Positions 1 to 5,730 of a DNA stretch of 6,349 nucleotides are shown here, one piece after another (within the stretch, counting starts at the first letter, position 1; each line of letters starts with the position of its first letter). This DNA is from Candidatus Kaiserbacteria bacterium RIFCSPLOWO2_01_FULL_54_20. GTDB lineage: Bacteria > Patescibacteriota > Minisyncoccia > Phycocordibacterales > UBA2100. The stretch spans positions 2,452-8,800 of the forward strand of contig MFMA01000052.1 of assembly GCA_001783355.1 (NCBI GenBank), read 5' to 3'. Under the pieces are notes generated by a model. The model saw nothing but the letters and a program-made list of their open reading frames with translations, ran no database searches and was not told the DNA's origin. The position numbers and the translations under genes were made by a program.

Positions 1-425
1 TCTAGAGGATAGGCTCGAAGTTCCCACTGCTCGCCTGTTGGTAGGCCGCTTTCACCGTCCATATCCTCAAGAGGATACTCCAGGTGGACTGACCGCAGCT
101 CATGTCTCTTGTCGTACACGTAGAAGTGGTACGGCTTATACTTCTCTGCGCGTGCAAGAAAGCTGAATACATGGGCGAGCGGTGTCACGACTCGCTTCTT
201 ACCTCCGAATCTGCGAATGATGGTCGAGTCGCGCGCGGCTCTTCGAATCGGCCGTACCCTCAATCGCATCGCGGGTACGTTTTCTTCACGGACATTTCCA
301 AGATAGACACTGAACATACCGTCAGCGAATCCATTGAATTTGGTCCAGAATATCCGAAGCCCTTCCTCAGCCGTAAAGTTCTGGACTGGCGGCATTTGCA
401 AAGAGCACGTGTGTTTTTTGGGCAT
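1..425 (-). CDS. Unrecognised basic protein, 3' end outside window
   Basis: An uninterrupted reading frame of 141 codons starts at ATG 425 and is still open at the left edge, so the C-terminus is missing. The start is well supported by AAGGAGGG four bases upstream (430-437). The protein begins MPKKHTCSLQMPPVQNF. It has a basic stretch at about residues 54-80 rich in Arg and Lys (RPIRRAARDS, RRFGGKKR), then an aromatic stretch (KYKPYHFYVYDK, about 96-107), then acidic YPLEDMD near residue 118. I see no signal peptide, membrane segment or cysteine cluster. I do not recognise the family and assign no function; the basic region could bind nucleic acid, but that is only a guess. It is transcribed divergently from the TrmB-type regulator at 584, the usual place for a gene controlled by such a regulator. 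The strong start signal and long open frame make it more convincing as a gene than the plus-strand frame over the same bases. Confidence 0.72.
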   Translation of the reverse strand, partial: MPKKHTCSLQMPPVQNFTAEEGLRIFWTKFNGFADGMFSVYLGNVREENVPAMRLRVRPIRRAARDSTIIRRFGGKKRVVTPLAHVFSFLARAEKYKPYHFYVYDKRHELRSVHLEYPLEDMDGESGLPTGEQWELRAYPL

Positions 426-429
426 GGAG

Positions 430-437
430 CCCTCCTT
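430..437 (-). promoter_or_regulatory. Shine-Dalgarno for the partial gene at 425
   Basis: Read on the minus strand this is AAGGAGGG, followed by CTCC and ATG. It is close to the ideal anti-16S complement and fixes the start of the left-edge gene at 425. It contrasts with several neighbours that have no such sequence. Confidence 0.8.
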
Positions 438-487
438 AATGTCAAAGACCTGAATGATCGGTGACTGCACTTATCATCAGTAAATAA

Positions 488-516
488 TTGAAAATTAGTC
501 GGAAATAATGTATCAT
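488..516 (+). promoter_or_regulatory. Sigma70-like promoter upstream of TrmB-type gene
   Basis: TTGAAA (488-493) and TATCAT (511-516) are separated by exactly 17 bases, each close to the bacterial consensus hexamer. Transcription would start near 523, leaving a leader of about 60 bases before ATG 584. The region is AT-rich compared with the flanking genes. The spacer contains one copy of a 15-bp repeat (498-512) whose second copy lies over the start codon. On the minus strand, TGA followed by TACATT (507-515) could be a weak extended -10 for the left-edge gene, overlapping this one; that part is less certain. Confidence 0.55.
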
Positions 517-588
517 CCATGCATCAAACTGAGAAAATGCCTCTAAATATGGTTATTTATCTATCAGATAGTTGTCGGAAAATATGTA
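498..588 (+). repeat. 15-bp direct repeat pair at promoter and start codon
   Basis: GTCGGAAATAATGTA (498-512) and GTCGGAAAATATGTA (574-588) match at 13 of 15 positions and lie 76 bp apart, in the same orientation. The first copy sits between the -35 and -10 hexamers. The second covers the ATG of the TrmB-type gene. An 11-bp palindrome, CTATCAGATAG (561-571), lies between them. The placement suits operators for autoregulation, but chance similarity in AT-rich DNA is possible. Confidence 0.4.
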
Positions 589-1336
589 CAAAAAGGCATT
601 AATGGCGGCTGGGCTTGATGAAAAGCAGGTGGATGTCTATATCGCCTGCTTGGAGGCCGGGCCCTCAAAAGTGCCGGAAATCGCTCGGCAGGCGCAGATA
701 AAGAGGACGACCACGTACGGTGTAGTCGACGAGCTCGTGTCTATGGGCCTGCTTTCCAGCAGCTACAAGGGAAAAACTAAACTATACGCAGCGCGAGACC
801 CGGAAGTGATCGCCTCCTTACTCGAAGATAGAAGGAAAAGAGTGTCCGAAATACTGCCGGGGCTGTCAGAGCTGTTCCTCACTCACAACGTAAGACCGAA
901 GATACAGTTTTTTGAAGGGAGAGAAGGGATCAAGAAGATCTACGACGATATTCTTGAATGTAAATCCAAACGGGTTCAGCAGATCGTACGGGTCAGAGAT
1001 CACATCGCCGCCGTCGGTGACGTGTTCATCAAAGAATACATACAAAGGCGTGTTGCCCGGGGCATTGTTGCCTACGACCTTCACCCGAAAGCGGGAGATT
1101 TATACACGGAAGAGAGGGGTACGGAAAATCTAAAGCTGAAGCGGCATGTGCGCTACCTGCCTCCAAACGTTTTTCACGCAGCGATGATAATGCTCTATGA
1201 CCACAAGGTCGCGATGGTCTCGACTAAAGCGGAGAACTTCGGGTTCATTATTGAAAGCAAAGAGTTCTCCAACACACTAGGCGCCTACTTCGATTTTATG
1301 TGGGGGCTCGGTTCAAAAGAACCGGACCTAGCGTAG
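584..1336 (+). CDS. TrmB-family transcriptional regulator
   Basis: A 250-residue protein with the TrmB arrangement. Residues about 8-70 form a winged helix: LDEKQVDVYIACLEAG, then a recognition helix near IKRTTTYGVVDELVSMGLL, then a wing, KGKTKLYAARDP. A charged helical linker follows (about 76-98), and then a C-terminal effector domain beginning PKIQFFEGREGIKKIYDDI (about 105-123) and ending near the aromatic-rich EFSNTLGAYFDFMWGL. TrmB proteins bind DNA as dimers and usually respond to small ligands; those studied in archaea respond to sugars. The ligand here cannot be read from sequence. An in-frame TTG at 572, directly after a stop codon, would add four residues (MSEN). ATG 584 is preferred because it starts the family-like MYKKALMAAGL, although neither start has a clear Shine-Dalgarno. 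It faces away from the left-edge gene, which is a plausible target along with itself, and converges on the DksA-like gene. Such regulators are common in archaea and in CPR bacteria. Confidence 0.88.
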   Translation: MYKKALMAAGLDEKQVDVYIACLEAGPSKVPEIARQAQIKRTTTYGVVDELVSMGLLSSSYKGKTKLYAARDPEVIASLLEDRRKRVSEILPGLSELFLTHNVRPKIQFFEGREGIKKIYDDILECKSKRVQQIVRVRDHIAAVGDVFIKEYIQRRVARGIVAYDLHPKAGDLYTEERGTENLKLKRHVRYLPPNVFHAAMIMLYDHKVAMVSTKAENFGFIIESKEFSNTLGAYFDFMWGLGSKEPDLA

Positions 1337-1379
1337 GCCACTACTACAATACTACCGGGCGTGCGCGACACAGGTCGCG
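1309..1379. terminator. Possible bidirectional terminator: three hairpins at convergent junction
   Basis: Three inverted repeats lie close together where the TrmB-type and DksA-like genes meet. CGGTTC-AAAA-GAACCG (1309-1324) lies in the last codons of the regulator. CCTA-GCG-TAGG (1327-1337) spans its stop. CGCGAC-ACAG-GTCGCG (1364-1379) lies in the last codons of the DksA-like gene. All arms are perfect. None is followed by a T-run on either strand, so this is not a standard intrinsic terminator. Each hairpin would be near the 3' end of both converging transcripts. Confidence 0.33.
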
Positions 1380-1711
1380 GCGGCAGGATTCGCTTCGAGG
1401 CGGTCCATCGGGATCTCCGTTTTACACACATCACACGTTCCATACGTGGATTTATCCATTTTTTCAAGCGCCTTGTCTATTTCGCGCCGTCTTTTTTCCA
1501 GCTCCTCAACAAGCGGTACGTTGGTTGCGAGCTCTTCAATATTGTCCGCGGCATCGTTCGGATCCGATTCCTCAACCTTCGAGACGGAGCTGCCCTGCCA
1601 ATCACCGCCGACAGATTTACCGTGCTCGGCGAGCTCCTCGCTCAGCGAGTCGCGCTCGGCTTCAAGATTTGCGCGCAAGTCGTTCAGCTCGTCCTCGGTG
1701 AGATGAGACAT
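1352..1711 (-). CDS. DksA/TraR-family zinc-finger protein, short form
   Basis: A 119-residue protein likely to bind RNA polymerase through the secondary channel, as DksA and TraR do. Two charged helices (about 5-30 and 62-86) would form the coiled coil. At the turn, SDPNDAA gives D50, D53 and A55, matching the DxxDxA tip that E. coli DksA needs for activity (D71, D74, A76). A zinc site follows: C93-x2-C96, then 17 residues, then C114-x2-H117, with RLEANPAAATC typical of the family. From the second tip aspartate to the first cysteine is 40 residues, the same as in E. coli DksA. The protein lacks most of the DksA N-terminal region and the C-terminal helix, ending two residues after H117. The fourth metal ligand is histidine instead of cysteine. 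The start is ATG 1711, giving MSHLTEDELNDLR; an upstream TTG at 1747 would add 12 unlikely residues and overlap the promoter. No Shine-Dalgarno is seen. Whether it responds to ppGpp is unknown. Confidence 0.88.
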   Translation of the reverse strand: MSHLTEDELNDLRANLEAERDSLSEELAEHGKSVGGDWQGSSVSKVEESDPNDAADNIEELATNVPLVEELEKRRREIDKALEKMDKSTYGTCDVCKTEIPMDRLEANPAAATCVAHAR

Positions 1712-1718
1712 GCTCGGA

Positions 1719-1747
1719 ATAATACAGGGACAAGTGAGAAGGGACAA
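1719..1747 (-). promoter_or_regulatory. Promoter of DksA-like gene, likely leaderless
   Basis: On the minus strand TTGTCC (1747-1742) and TATTAT (1724-1719) are separated by exactly 17 bases. Only seven bases separate the -10 from ATG 1711, so transcription would start at 1712 or 1711, giving an mRNA with no leader. This agrees with the lack of a Shine-Dalgarno sequence. On the plus strand GGGACAAG occurs twice here (1727-1734 and 1741-1748, period 14), with one copy over the -35 hexamer; it could be an operator. The promoter lies in the 45-bp gap after the proline-rich gene, so the DksA-like gene can be expressed apart from pnp. Confidence 0.6.
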
Positions 1748-1756
1748 GAGGCCGCG

Positions 1757-3217
1757 TCACAATTTACGCTCTGCCCGCAAACGGGAGAGGATCTCGGTGA
1801 ACGAATACACGCTCTCTCCTATGATGAGGAGATGCTGTGTCGGAAAAGAGTAATACAATTCGATAGTTCCAGCATCATTTTTGAGCGCGCGAACGTCGTA
1901 ATTGCGCATGACCACATCTTCAAATCGTCGTTTTTCCGGGAGACCATTCACGCCGAGCACCTGGTCCGGGACTGTCGTGAAGGCGGGGGCGAGATCGGCG
2001 TTCATCGTCTGTTCCCACGCGAGCATCCCGGCGAATGCACGCTCGTAGGAGAGAACCGGTATCACGAAGATCGGCGCATTTTCGTCGACAGTATGAATTC
2101 CGAAAAAGAATTCGCTCGATAGCGCGCGCAAGAGGTCCGGGGACGCCCGGGTGCCGAGCGCACGCAGGAACTCTTCAAGGATAAGCGGTCTCTCGGTTTC
2201 CGCACCCTCGGGGGTAGTTTCAAGTGTCGTTGGAACGAAGCGCGTGATCGAACCAAGGGTCGCACCGCTATCGGCACGTGCTTGCGCAACCAACCGCTTC
2301 ACTTCAAGAGACGATCGATTTTCTAGAGGAAATGAATAGTTTTTCTCGGCGAATAGTAGAGAGTTTCCCGTTTCCCGCGGAGGAATGCCCGAGCGTTCCT
2401 GCATGGTAATGTAGACGCCGAAAGATGCGGCGGCGCCCAAAGCGGAAAGGAGAAAAACAGCGAAAAGTATCCGGAATGTCCTGCGTGAGCGTACTGCTTT
2501 GATCTGCTCGCGTTCGACGACATCGCTTTGTGCGTATTGTTTTTCGCTCTCGAGCGCCACCGCACGTACGAGCGAGATTTTCTTATCACGCACGATGTCC
2601 TGCAGATCATTCTTGAGGGTCCGGAACGGCGAGACGATGGAGGATATAAGATCACCTCCCGGTGTCGTGCCGACCGCTTTGCCCGGCGCGATATCCCCTT
2701 CGTGCGTGGCGGGAGAGTTCTCCGGAGCTTTGGCGCTTTCCGGCAAAGGTTTTTCCGGGGCGTTCTGCTTAGTATCTGAAGAAACACCCAGCATCGTATC
2801 GAATACGTGCACCTCTTTCGGTTTTTGCACTTCGCCCGGAGCATCGTGGCGCTCCGGGAGCTTGATGTCTTTCAATATCTTGGAGATCGCCTCATCCTCT
2901 TTTTTCAACTCTTCAGGCGTGTGTGGAGGCGGGGGCGGAGATACTGCAGGAATGCTTTCGGAGAGCGGCGAGATGGGCGGGCTCTCTACAGGTGGTGTCG
3001 GTACCGGTATTTGTATTGGGGCTTTGGGCGGGACAGGGGGAGGGGGCGGTGTTTGGATAGGTGGCGGCGGAGGTACGACCTGTTTTGCAGGCGCGGGTTT
3101 TATCACCACCTCTTCAATGAATCGTGCTTCTTCGATCGGTTGGGGAGGAGGCGTCGGTTGTCCTTCCCCTACGTTAGATGTGCCGGCGGGGGCGGTCGTT
3201 GGAATTTCGTCTGCCAT
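1757..3217 (-). CDS. Proline-rich single-TM protein of unknown function
   Basis: A 486-residue protein in three parts. Residues about 20-100 are proline-rich and probably disordered, with runs such as VVPPPPPIQTPPPPPVPP and SPPPPPHTPEELKKED. Residues about 100-245 are charged and low in complexity apart from short hydrophobic patches (EVHVFDTMLG; LISSIVSPFRTLKNDLQDIV). After basic RSRR comes one membrane helix, about 248-270 (ILFAVFLLSALGAAASFGVYI). The last 215 or so residues look folded and contain FEDVVMRNYDVRAL and IELYYSFPTQHLLIIGES. The basic residues before the helix suggest a cytosolic N-terminus and an outside C-terminus. I recall similar architectures in Parcubacteria genomes but cannot name a family. 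ATG 3217 is chosen because GGAGGA (3230-3225) lies seven bases upstream; GTG 3232 lies upstream of it and ATG 3223 is too close to it. The first 44 nt overlap the end of pnp in another frame, pointing to cotranscription and coupled translation. A role with PNPase is inference only. Confidence 0.85.
   Translation of the reverse strand: MADEIPTTAPAGTSNVGEGQPTPPPQPIEEARFIEEVVIKPAPAKQVVPPPPPIQTPPPPPVPPKAPIQIPVPTPPVESPPISPLSESIPAVSPPPPPHTPEELKKEDEAISKILKDIKLPERHDAPGEVQKPKEVHVFDTMLGVSSDTKQNAPEKPLPESAKAPENSPATHEGDIAPGKAVGTTPGGDLISSIVSPFRTLKNDLQDIVRDKKISLVRAVALESEKQYAQSDVVEREQIKAVRSRRTFRILFAVFLLSALGAAASFGVYITMQERSGIPPRETGNSLLFAEKNYSFPLENRSSLEVKRLVAQARADSGATLGSITRFVPTTLETTPEGAETERPLILEEFLRALGTRASPDLLRALSSEFFFGIHTVDENAPIFVIPVLSYERAFAGMLAWEQTMNADLAPAFTTVPDQVLGVNGLPEKRRFEDVVMRNYDVRALKNDAGTIELYYSFPTQHLLIIGESVYSFTEILSRLRAERKL
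3026..3046 (+). other. G-quadruplex-type motif in template strand of Pro-rich gene
   Basis: The plus strand carries four G-tracts of at least three bases with loops of C, ACA and A: GGG (3026-3028), GGG (3030-3032), GGGGG (3036-3040) and GGGGG (3042-3046). A further GGGG lies at 3018-3021. This fits the standard quadruplex pattern. The gene is read from the minus strand, so the G-rich strand is the transcription template and the mRNA is C-rich. The bias follows from proline codons (CCN), so selection for a structure is not implied. Confidence 0.45.
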
Positions 3218-5363
3218 AATCATTTCCTCCACCCTGACCCGGTTTTATTCCCTTTCTCGCAGCCCATTCCGGATCAGCGGCTTTGATAGAGAGATTATAC
3301 CGCCCCTTCTCGTCGATCTCTTTGATAACAACGGGGACGACGTCGCCTATCGCAACTGCATCCGTCACTTTGTCTATCCTGAACGGAGCCATCTCGGACA
3401 CGTGTACAAGTCCGTCGTTGTTCGGACCGATCTTAACGAACGCACCAAAGTCCATGAGGCGCACTACGGGACCTTCGAATTTGTCGCCGACCATGTACTC
3501 GCGCGTAAGGTCCATAATTTCCTTTTGTGCGGCTTCCGCGGTGCCGTTGCGGCCGGTAACGAACACCGTACCGTCCTCTTCTATCGTGATGTCGTCGCAG
3601 CCGGTCCGCTCGCGGATGCCGTTGATGGTCTTTCCGCCGGGGCCGATAACGAGTCCGATCTGATCGACTTTTACTATTACAGTGAGGATCTTCGGTGCGC
3701 GTGGAGAAATGTCGGTGCGTGGCGAGGGGATCTCTTTTTGTATTACGTCGAGTATCTGCAGTCGCGCTTTCTTCGCTTGAGCGAAGGCCTCGCTAAGCAC
3801 CTTGAGCGGCACGCCGTCCACCTTCACGTCCATCTGCACTCCTGTCACACCCTCGGAAGTTCCCGCGACTTTGAAGTCCATATCGCCATGATGATCTTCA
3901 GGTCCTTGAATGTCGGTGAGTACTTTATAGATGCCTGCTTTTGCATCCGACATGAGACCCATTGCTATCCCTGCGACCGGCCGTGTTATCGGGACTCCTG
4001 CGTCCATGAGTGCGATCGAACCCGCGCAAACGGTGGCCATCGAGGTGGAGCCATTCGAGGCGAGACATTCCGAGACGATGCGAATGGTGTAGGGGAAAAC
4101 ATCTTTTGCAGGCAAGACAGCGCGCAAAGATTTTTCTGCGAGCGCGCCGTGCCCTGTCATGCGGCGGTTGAATCCGCCCACGCGACCCGTCTCACCCACG
4201 CTGAACGGGGGGAAGTTGTAGTGAAGCATGAATGTTTTCTTTTTATCCTGGAATTCGATGGTGTCGATGAGCTGTGCGTCACCTGGTCCTCCGAGCGTGA
4301 GGGCGGCCAAGACGTGCGTCTGTCCGCGATAAAAGAGGCCGGTTCCGTGTATGACAGGAGAAATACCGCCCGCTTGCGCGTAGAGCGGTCGTATCTCGTC
4401 AAGCGCGCGACCGTCGACACGCTTCCCTTCTTTGATAGCAAGGTCGTGTACGTACTCGTCTATGCGCAGTTCGAAGTGTCCGTCGAGCTGGTTCGGCTCG
4501 GTGTCGGGAAGCTGCTCTGTGGCGTGCTTCATCCACTCCGATTTCAAAGCATTTATCTCCTCTTTGCCAAGTTTCCCGCCGAGCGTCTCAAGCTTCGGCT
4601 TTAAGAATGCGTCGAACACGGGCGGTATTTCCGTGTGTTCACCAGGTTTCTTGAATTCGCTTTTCGTCTTGCCGCGCTCCGACACGATGGCTGTTTGCCA
4701 TTTTTGTATCGTCTCTATCTCCTCGCTCGCTCGCACGAGCGCGGCATCGAGCATCTTCTCATCCACCTCGCGCGCATTCACTTCGATCATGTTGACGAGC
4801 CCGTCTTTGCCCGAGACCGTTAGGTCCATTTTCGCTTTTGGAGGTAATTCATCTTGTCGTTGGCCGTATGTAGGATTCACGATGAGCTCATCGCTCCCGT
4901 CTTCGATCCCGATGCGAACGGCCGAAACGGGTCCATTCCACGGAATGTTCGATGTGGCTATCGCGAGCGACGCTGCGTTCACGGCGAGTATGTCGGTGTC
5001 ATAATCTTCTATCGAAAGCACTGTGACTATGACCTGCACCTCTCGCTTCAGACCCTTAGGGAAGAGCGGGCGTATCGTTCTATCAACAATGCGTCCCGAG
5101 AGGACAGCCTCGTCGGAAGGCCGGCCTTCCCGGCGCATGAAGCGCGAGCCTAGGATTGCGCCCGCCGCGTAAAATTTTTCCTCGTACTCGACTGTAAGCG
5201 GGAAGTAATCTTTGTCAGATTCTTTTCCCATCACGACGGTCGCAAGACATGCACTGTTGCCGTAGCGCAATAAGACCGAACCGCTCGCCTGGTCCGCCCA
5301 ATCATTGAACTCGGCCACCATCGTCTTTCCCCCAATGTCGAGGGAGTATTCTTTCTTTTGCAT
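3174..5363 (-). CDS. pnp: Polyribonucleotide nucleotidyltransferase (PNPase)
   Basis: PNPase degrades RNA from the 3' end with phosphate, releasing nucleoside diphosphates, and can run in reverse to add tails. It acts as a trimeric ring in the cytosol. At 729 residues it is complete (E. coli: 711). Domains in order: first RNase PH core about 5-140 (LDIGGKTMVAEF; MRREGRPSDEAVLSGR); all-helical domain about 240-310; second, catalytic RNase PH core about 315-460 (FYRGQTHVLAALTLG; HYNFPPFSVGETG; NRRMTGHG with R400-R401; SNGSTSMA at 436-443); the metal and phosphate site PEDHHGDMDFKVAG, whose D490, D496 and K498 match E. coli D486, D492 and K494; KH domain about 558-615 with GPGG at 574-577; S1 domain about 624-694 (GDKFEGPVVRLMDFGAFV). 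The tail is Gly/Arg-rich and basic. The start MQKKEYSLDIGG is typical, though the Shine-Dalgarno is weak. Its end overlaps the proline-rich membrane gene by 44 nt. Nothing essential is missing. Confidence 0.97.
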   Translation of the reverse strand: MQKKEYSLDIGGKTMVAEFNDWADQASGSVLLRYGNSACLATVVMGKESDKDYFPLTVEYEEKFYAAGAILGSRFMRREGRPSDEAVLSGRIVDRTIRPLFPKGLKREVQVIVTVLSIEDYDTDILAVNAASLAIATSNIPWNGPVSAVRIGIEDGSDELIVNPTYGQRQDELPPKAKMDLTVSGKDGLVNMIEVNAREVDEKMLDAALVRASEEIETIQKWQTAIVSERGKTKSEFKKPGEHTEIPPVFDAFLKPKLETLGGKLGKEEINALKSEWMKHATEQLPDTEPNQLDGHFELRIDEYVHDLAIKEGKRVDGRALDEIRPLYAQAGGISPVIHGTGLFYRGQTHVLAALTLGGPGDAQLIDTIEFQDKKKTFMLHYNFPPFSVGETGRVGGFNRRMTGHGALAEKSLRAVLPAKDVFPYTIRIVSECLASNGSTSMATVCAGSIALMDAGVPITRPVAGIAMGLMSDAKAGIYKVLTDIQGPEDHHGDMDFKVAGTSEGVTGVQMDVKVDGVPLKVLSEAFAQAKKARLQILDVIQKEIPSPRTDISPRAPKILTVIVKVDQIGLVIGPGGKTINGIRERTGCDDITIEEDGTVFVTGRNGTAEAAQKEIMDLTREYMVGDKFEGPVVRLMDFGAFVKIGPNNDGLVHVSEMAPFRIDKVTDAVAIGDVVPVVIKEIDEKGRYNLSIKAADPEWAARKGIKPGQGGGNDYGRRNSNDRPRRHI
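3225..3230 (-). promoter_or_regulatory. Shine-Dalgarno inside 3' end of pnp
   Basis: On the minus strand this reads GGAGGA, seven bases before ATG 3217. It lies inside the coding sequence of pnp and sets the start of the proline-rich membrane protein. Ribosomes finishing pnp at 3174 pass this site, so it could be kept open by pnp translation. Confidence 0.75.
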
Positions 5364-5388
5364 TTCTGCTTTGGTGATGTCTAGATTT

Positions 5389-5406
5389 CAGCGCGCGTTT
5401 CCGCTG
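5389..5406 (-). promoter_or_regulatory. Small hairpin in pnp leader
   Basis: In the predicted pnp leader (about 72 nt, 5435 to 5364), CAGCG and CGCUG can pair around an eight-base loop. An alternative inner stem, GCG-GAAA-CGC, would give a GNRA tetraloop. In E. coli the pnp leader contains a stem used for autoregulation with RNase III and PNPase. This hairpin is much shorter, and a similar role is only a suggestion. Confidence 0.3.
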
Positions 5407-5441
5407 CCTATCCAAACACCACGATTATCTTGTATGACGCG

Positions 5442-5450
5442 ACTATACCA
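5442..5450 (-). promoter_or_regulatory. pnp: Extended -10 promoter for pnp
   Basis: The minus strand reads TGG followed by TATAGT (5450 to 5442), an extended -10 element with a good hexamer. No convincing -35 is found at 16-18 bases, which extended -10 promoters do not need. Transcription would begin near 5435. It lies back to back with the promoter of the small membrane gene, five bases away. Confidence 0.5.
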
Positions 5451-5460
5451 CGTCGTGCTA
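5446..5460. repeat. 15-bp imperfect palindrome between divergent -10 elements
   Basis: TACCACGTCGTGCTA is symmetric about position 5453, with six of seven base pairs matching across the centre. The core CACG-T-CGTG is perfect. Its ends are the first two bases of each -10 hexamer, so the symmetry partly reflects two facing-away promoters, but the CACG/CGTG core is extra. It could be an operator controlling both directions. Confidence 0.4.
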
Positions 5461-5464
5461 CTAT
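5456..5464 (+). promoter_or_regulatory. Extended -10 promoter, leaderless start at 5471
   Basis: TGC plus TACTAT forms an extended -10. Six bases (TGCACC) separate it from ATG 5471, so +1 falls on the A of the start codon, and there is no Shine-Dalgarno. GTGC (5455-5458) and GCAC (5466-5469) form an inverted repeat around the hexamer. The motif GTGCTACTAT recurs as GTGCTAGTAT before the next gene. Confidence 0.55.
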
Positions 5465-5470
5465 TGCACC

Positions 5471-5701
5471 ATGATGCTTTCGAAAGGTACCTGGTCCGGT
5501 AGTATATTTTGGTTCTCTCTGGTCGTTGCAAAACTTTCGTTCGTAGGGCTGGTTGCACTCTTCGGCCTTCAGGTCTACACACGCTGGTATGTAAATAAGG
5601 ATTTTGCGTTCCTCCCCGGGTTCGGACTTGAGGCTCTTACCATCTCTGTTTTTGCACTAATCTTGGGGTTGGCATACATACACCGGAGCGAGAATTCGTA
5701 A
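5471..5701 (+). CDS. Small two-TM membrane protein, unknown function
   Basis: A 76-residue protein with two hydrophobic helices, about residues 11-34 (SIFWFSLVVAKLSFVGLVAL and on) and 50-71 (GFGLEALTISVFALILGLAYI). They are joined by a short loop with R38 and K43 (YTRWYVNKDF). The tail is short and polar (HRSENS). I do not recognise a family. Evidence that it is real: a matching extended -10 promoter exactly at the start codon, a hydrophobic pattern with two clean helices, and good fit between divergent pnp and the next gene. A second ATG follows at once (5474). It lies 54 bp before the DUF475 gene on the same strand, but that gene has its own promoter motif. A role as a small partner of that transporter-like protein is possible but not shown. 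Confidence 0.68.
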   Translation: MMLSKGTWSGSIFWFSLVVAKLSFVGLVALFGLQVYTRWYVNKDFAFLPGFGLEALTISVFALILGLAYIHRSENS

Positions 5702-5730
5702 CCACAATACATTCCTGGGCTCTCTCGGCG

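Noticed and set aside
1..10. TCTAGAGGAT at the left edge, identical to part of a common cloning-vector polylinker
   Set aside because: The match stops after ten bases, the coding frame continues through it, and a similar GAGGATA occurs at 71-77. It looks like chance, not vector sequence.
62..77. Perfect inverted repeat TATCCTC-AA-GAGGATA
   Set aside because: It lies inside the coding frame of the left-edge gene (YPLED), with a loop of only two bases, and is not near a gene end or start. No role can be supported.
102..464. A 120-codon plus-strand frame opposite the left-edge gene
   Set aside because: The minus-strand frame has a strong Shine-Dalgarno and runs uninterrupted to the window edge; the plus-strand frame has no start signal and extends into the AT-rich spacer.
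584..1336. Archaeal origin of the window, suggested by the TrmB-type regulator
   Set aside because: The PNPase with KH and S1 domains, the DksA-type zinc finger and sigma70-like promoters are bacterial, and TrmB-type regulators are also frequent in CPR bacteria.
1361..2122. A 253-codon plus-strand frame opposite the DksA-like and proline-rich genes
   Set aside because: It crosses two real genes and their promoter on the other strand, has no plausible start signal, and no recognisable domain.
2499..4604. A 701-codon open frame on the plus strand opposite pnp and the proline-rich gene
   Set aside because: It lies wholly antisense to two well-supported genes, has no family-like domain, and its Gly- and Ser-rich start is simply the complement of proline codons. 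Long antisense frames are common opposite genes of this codon composition.
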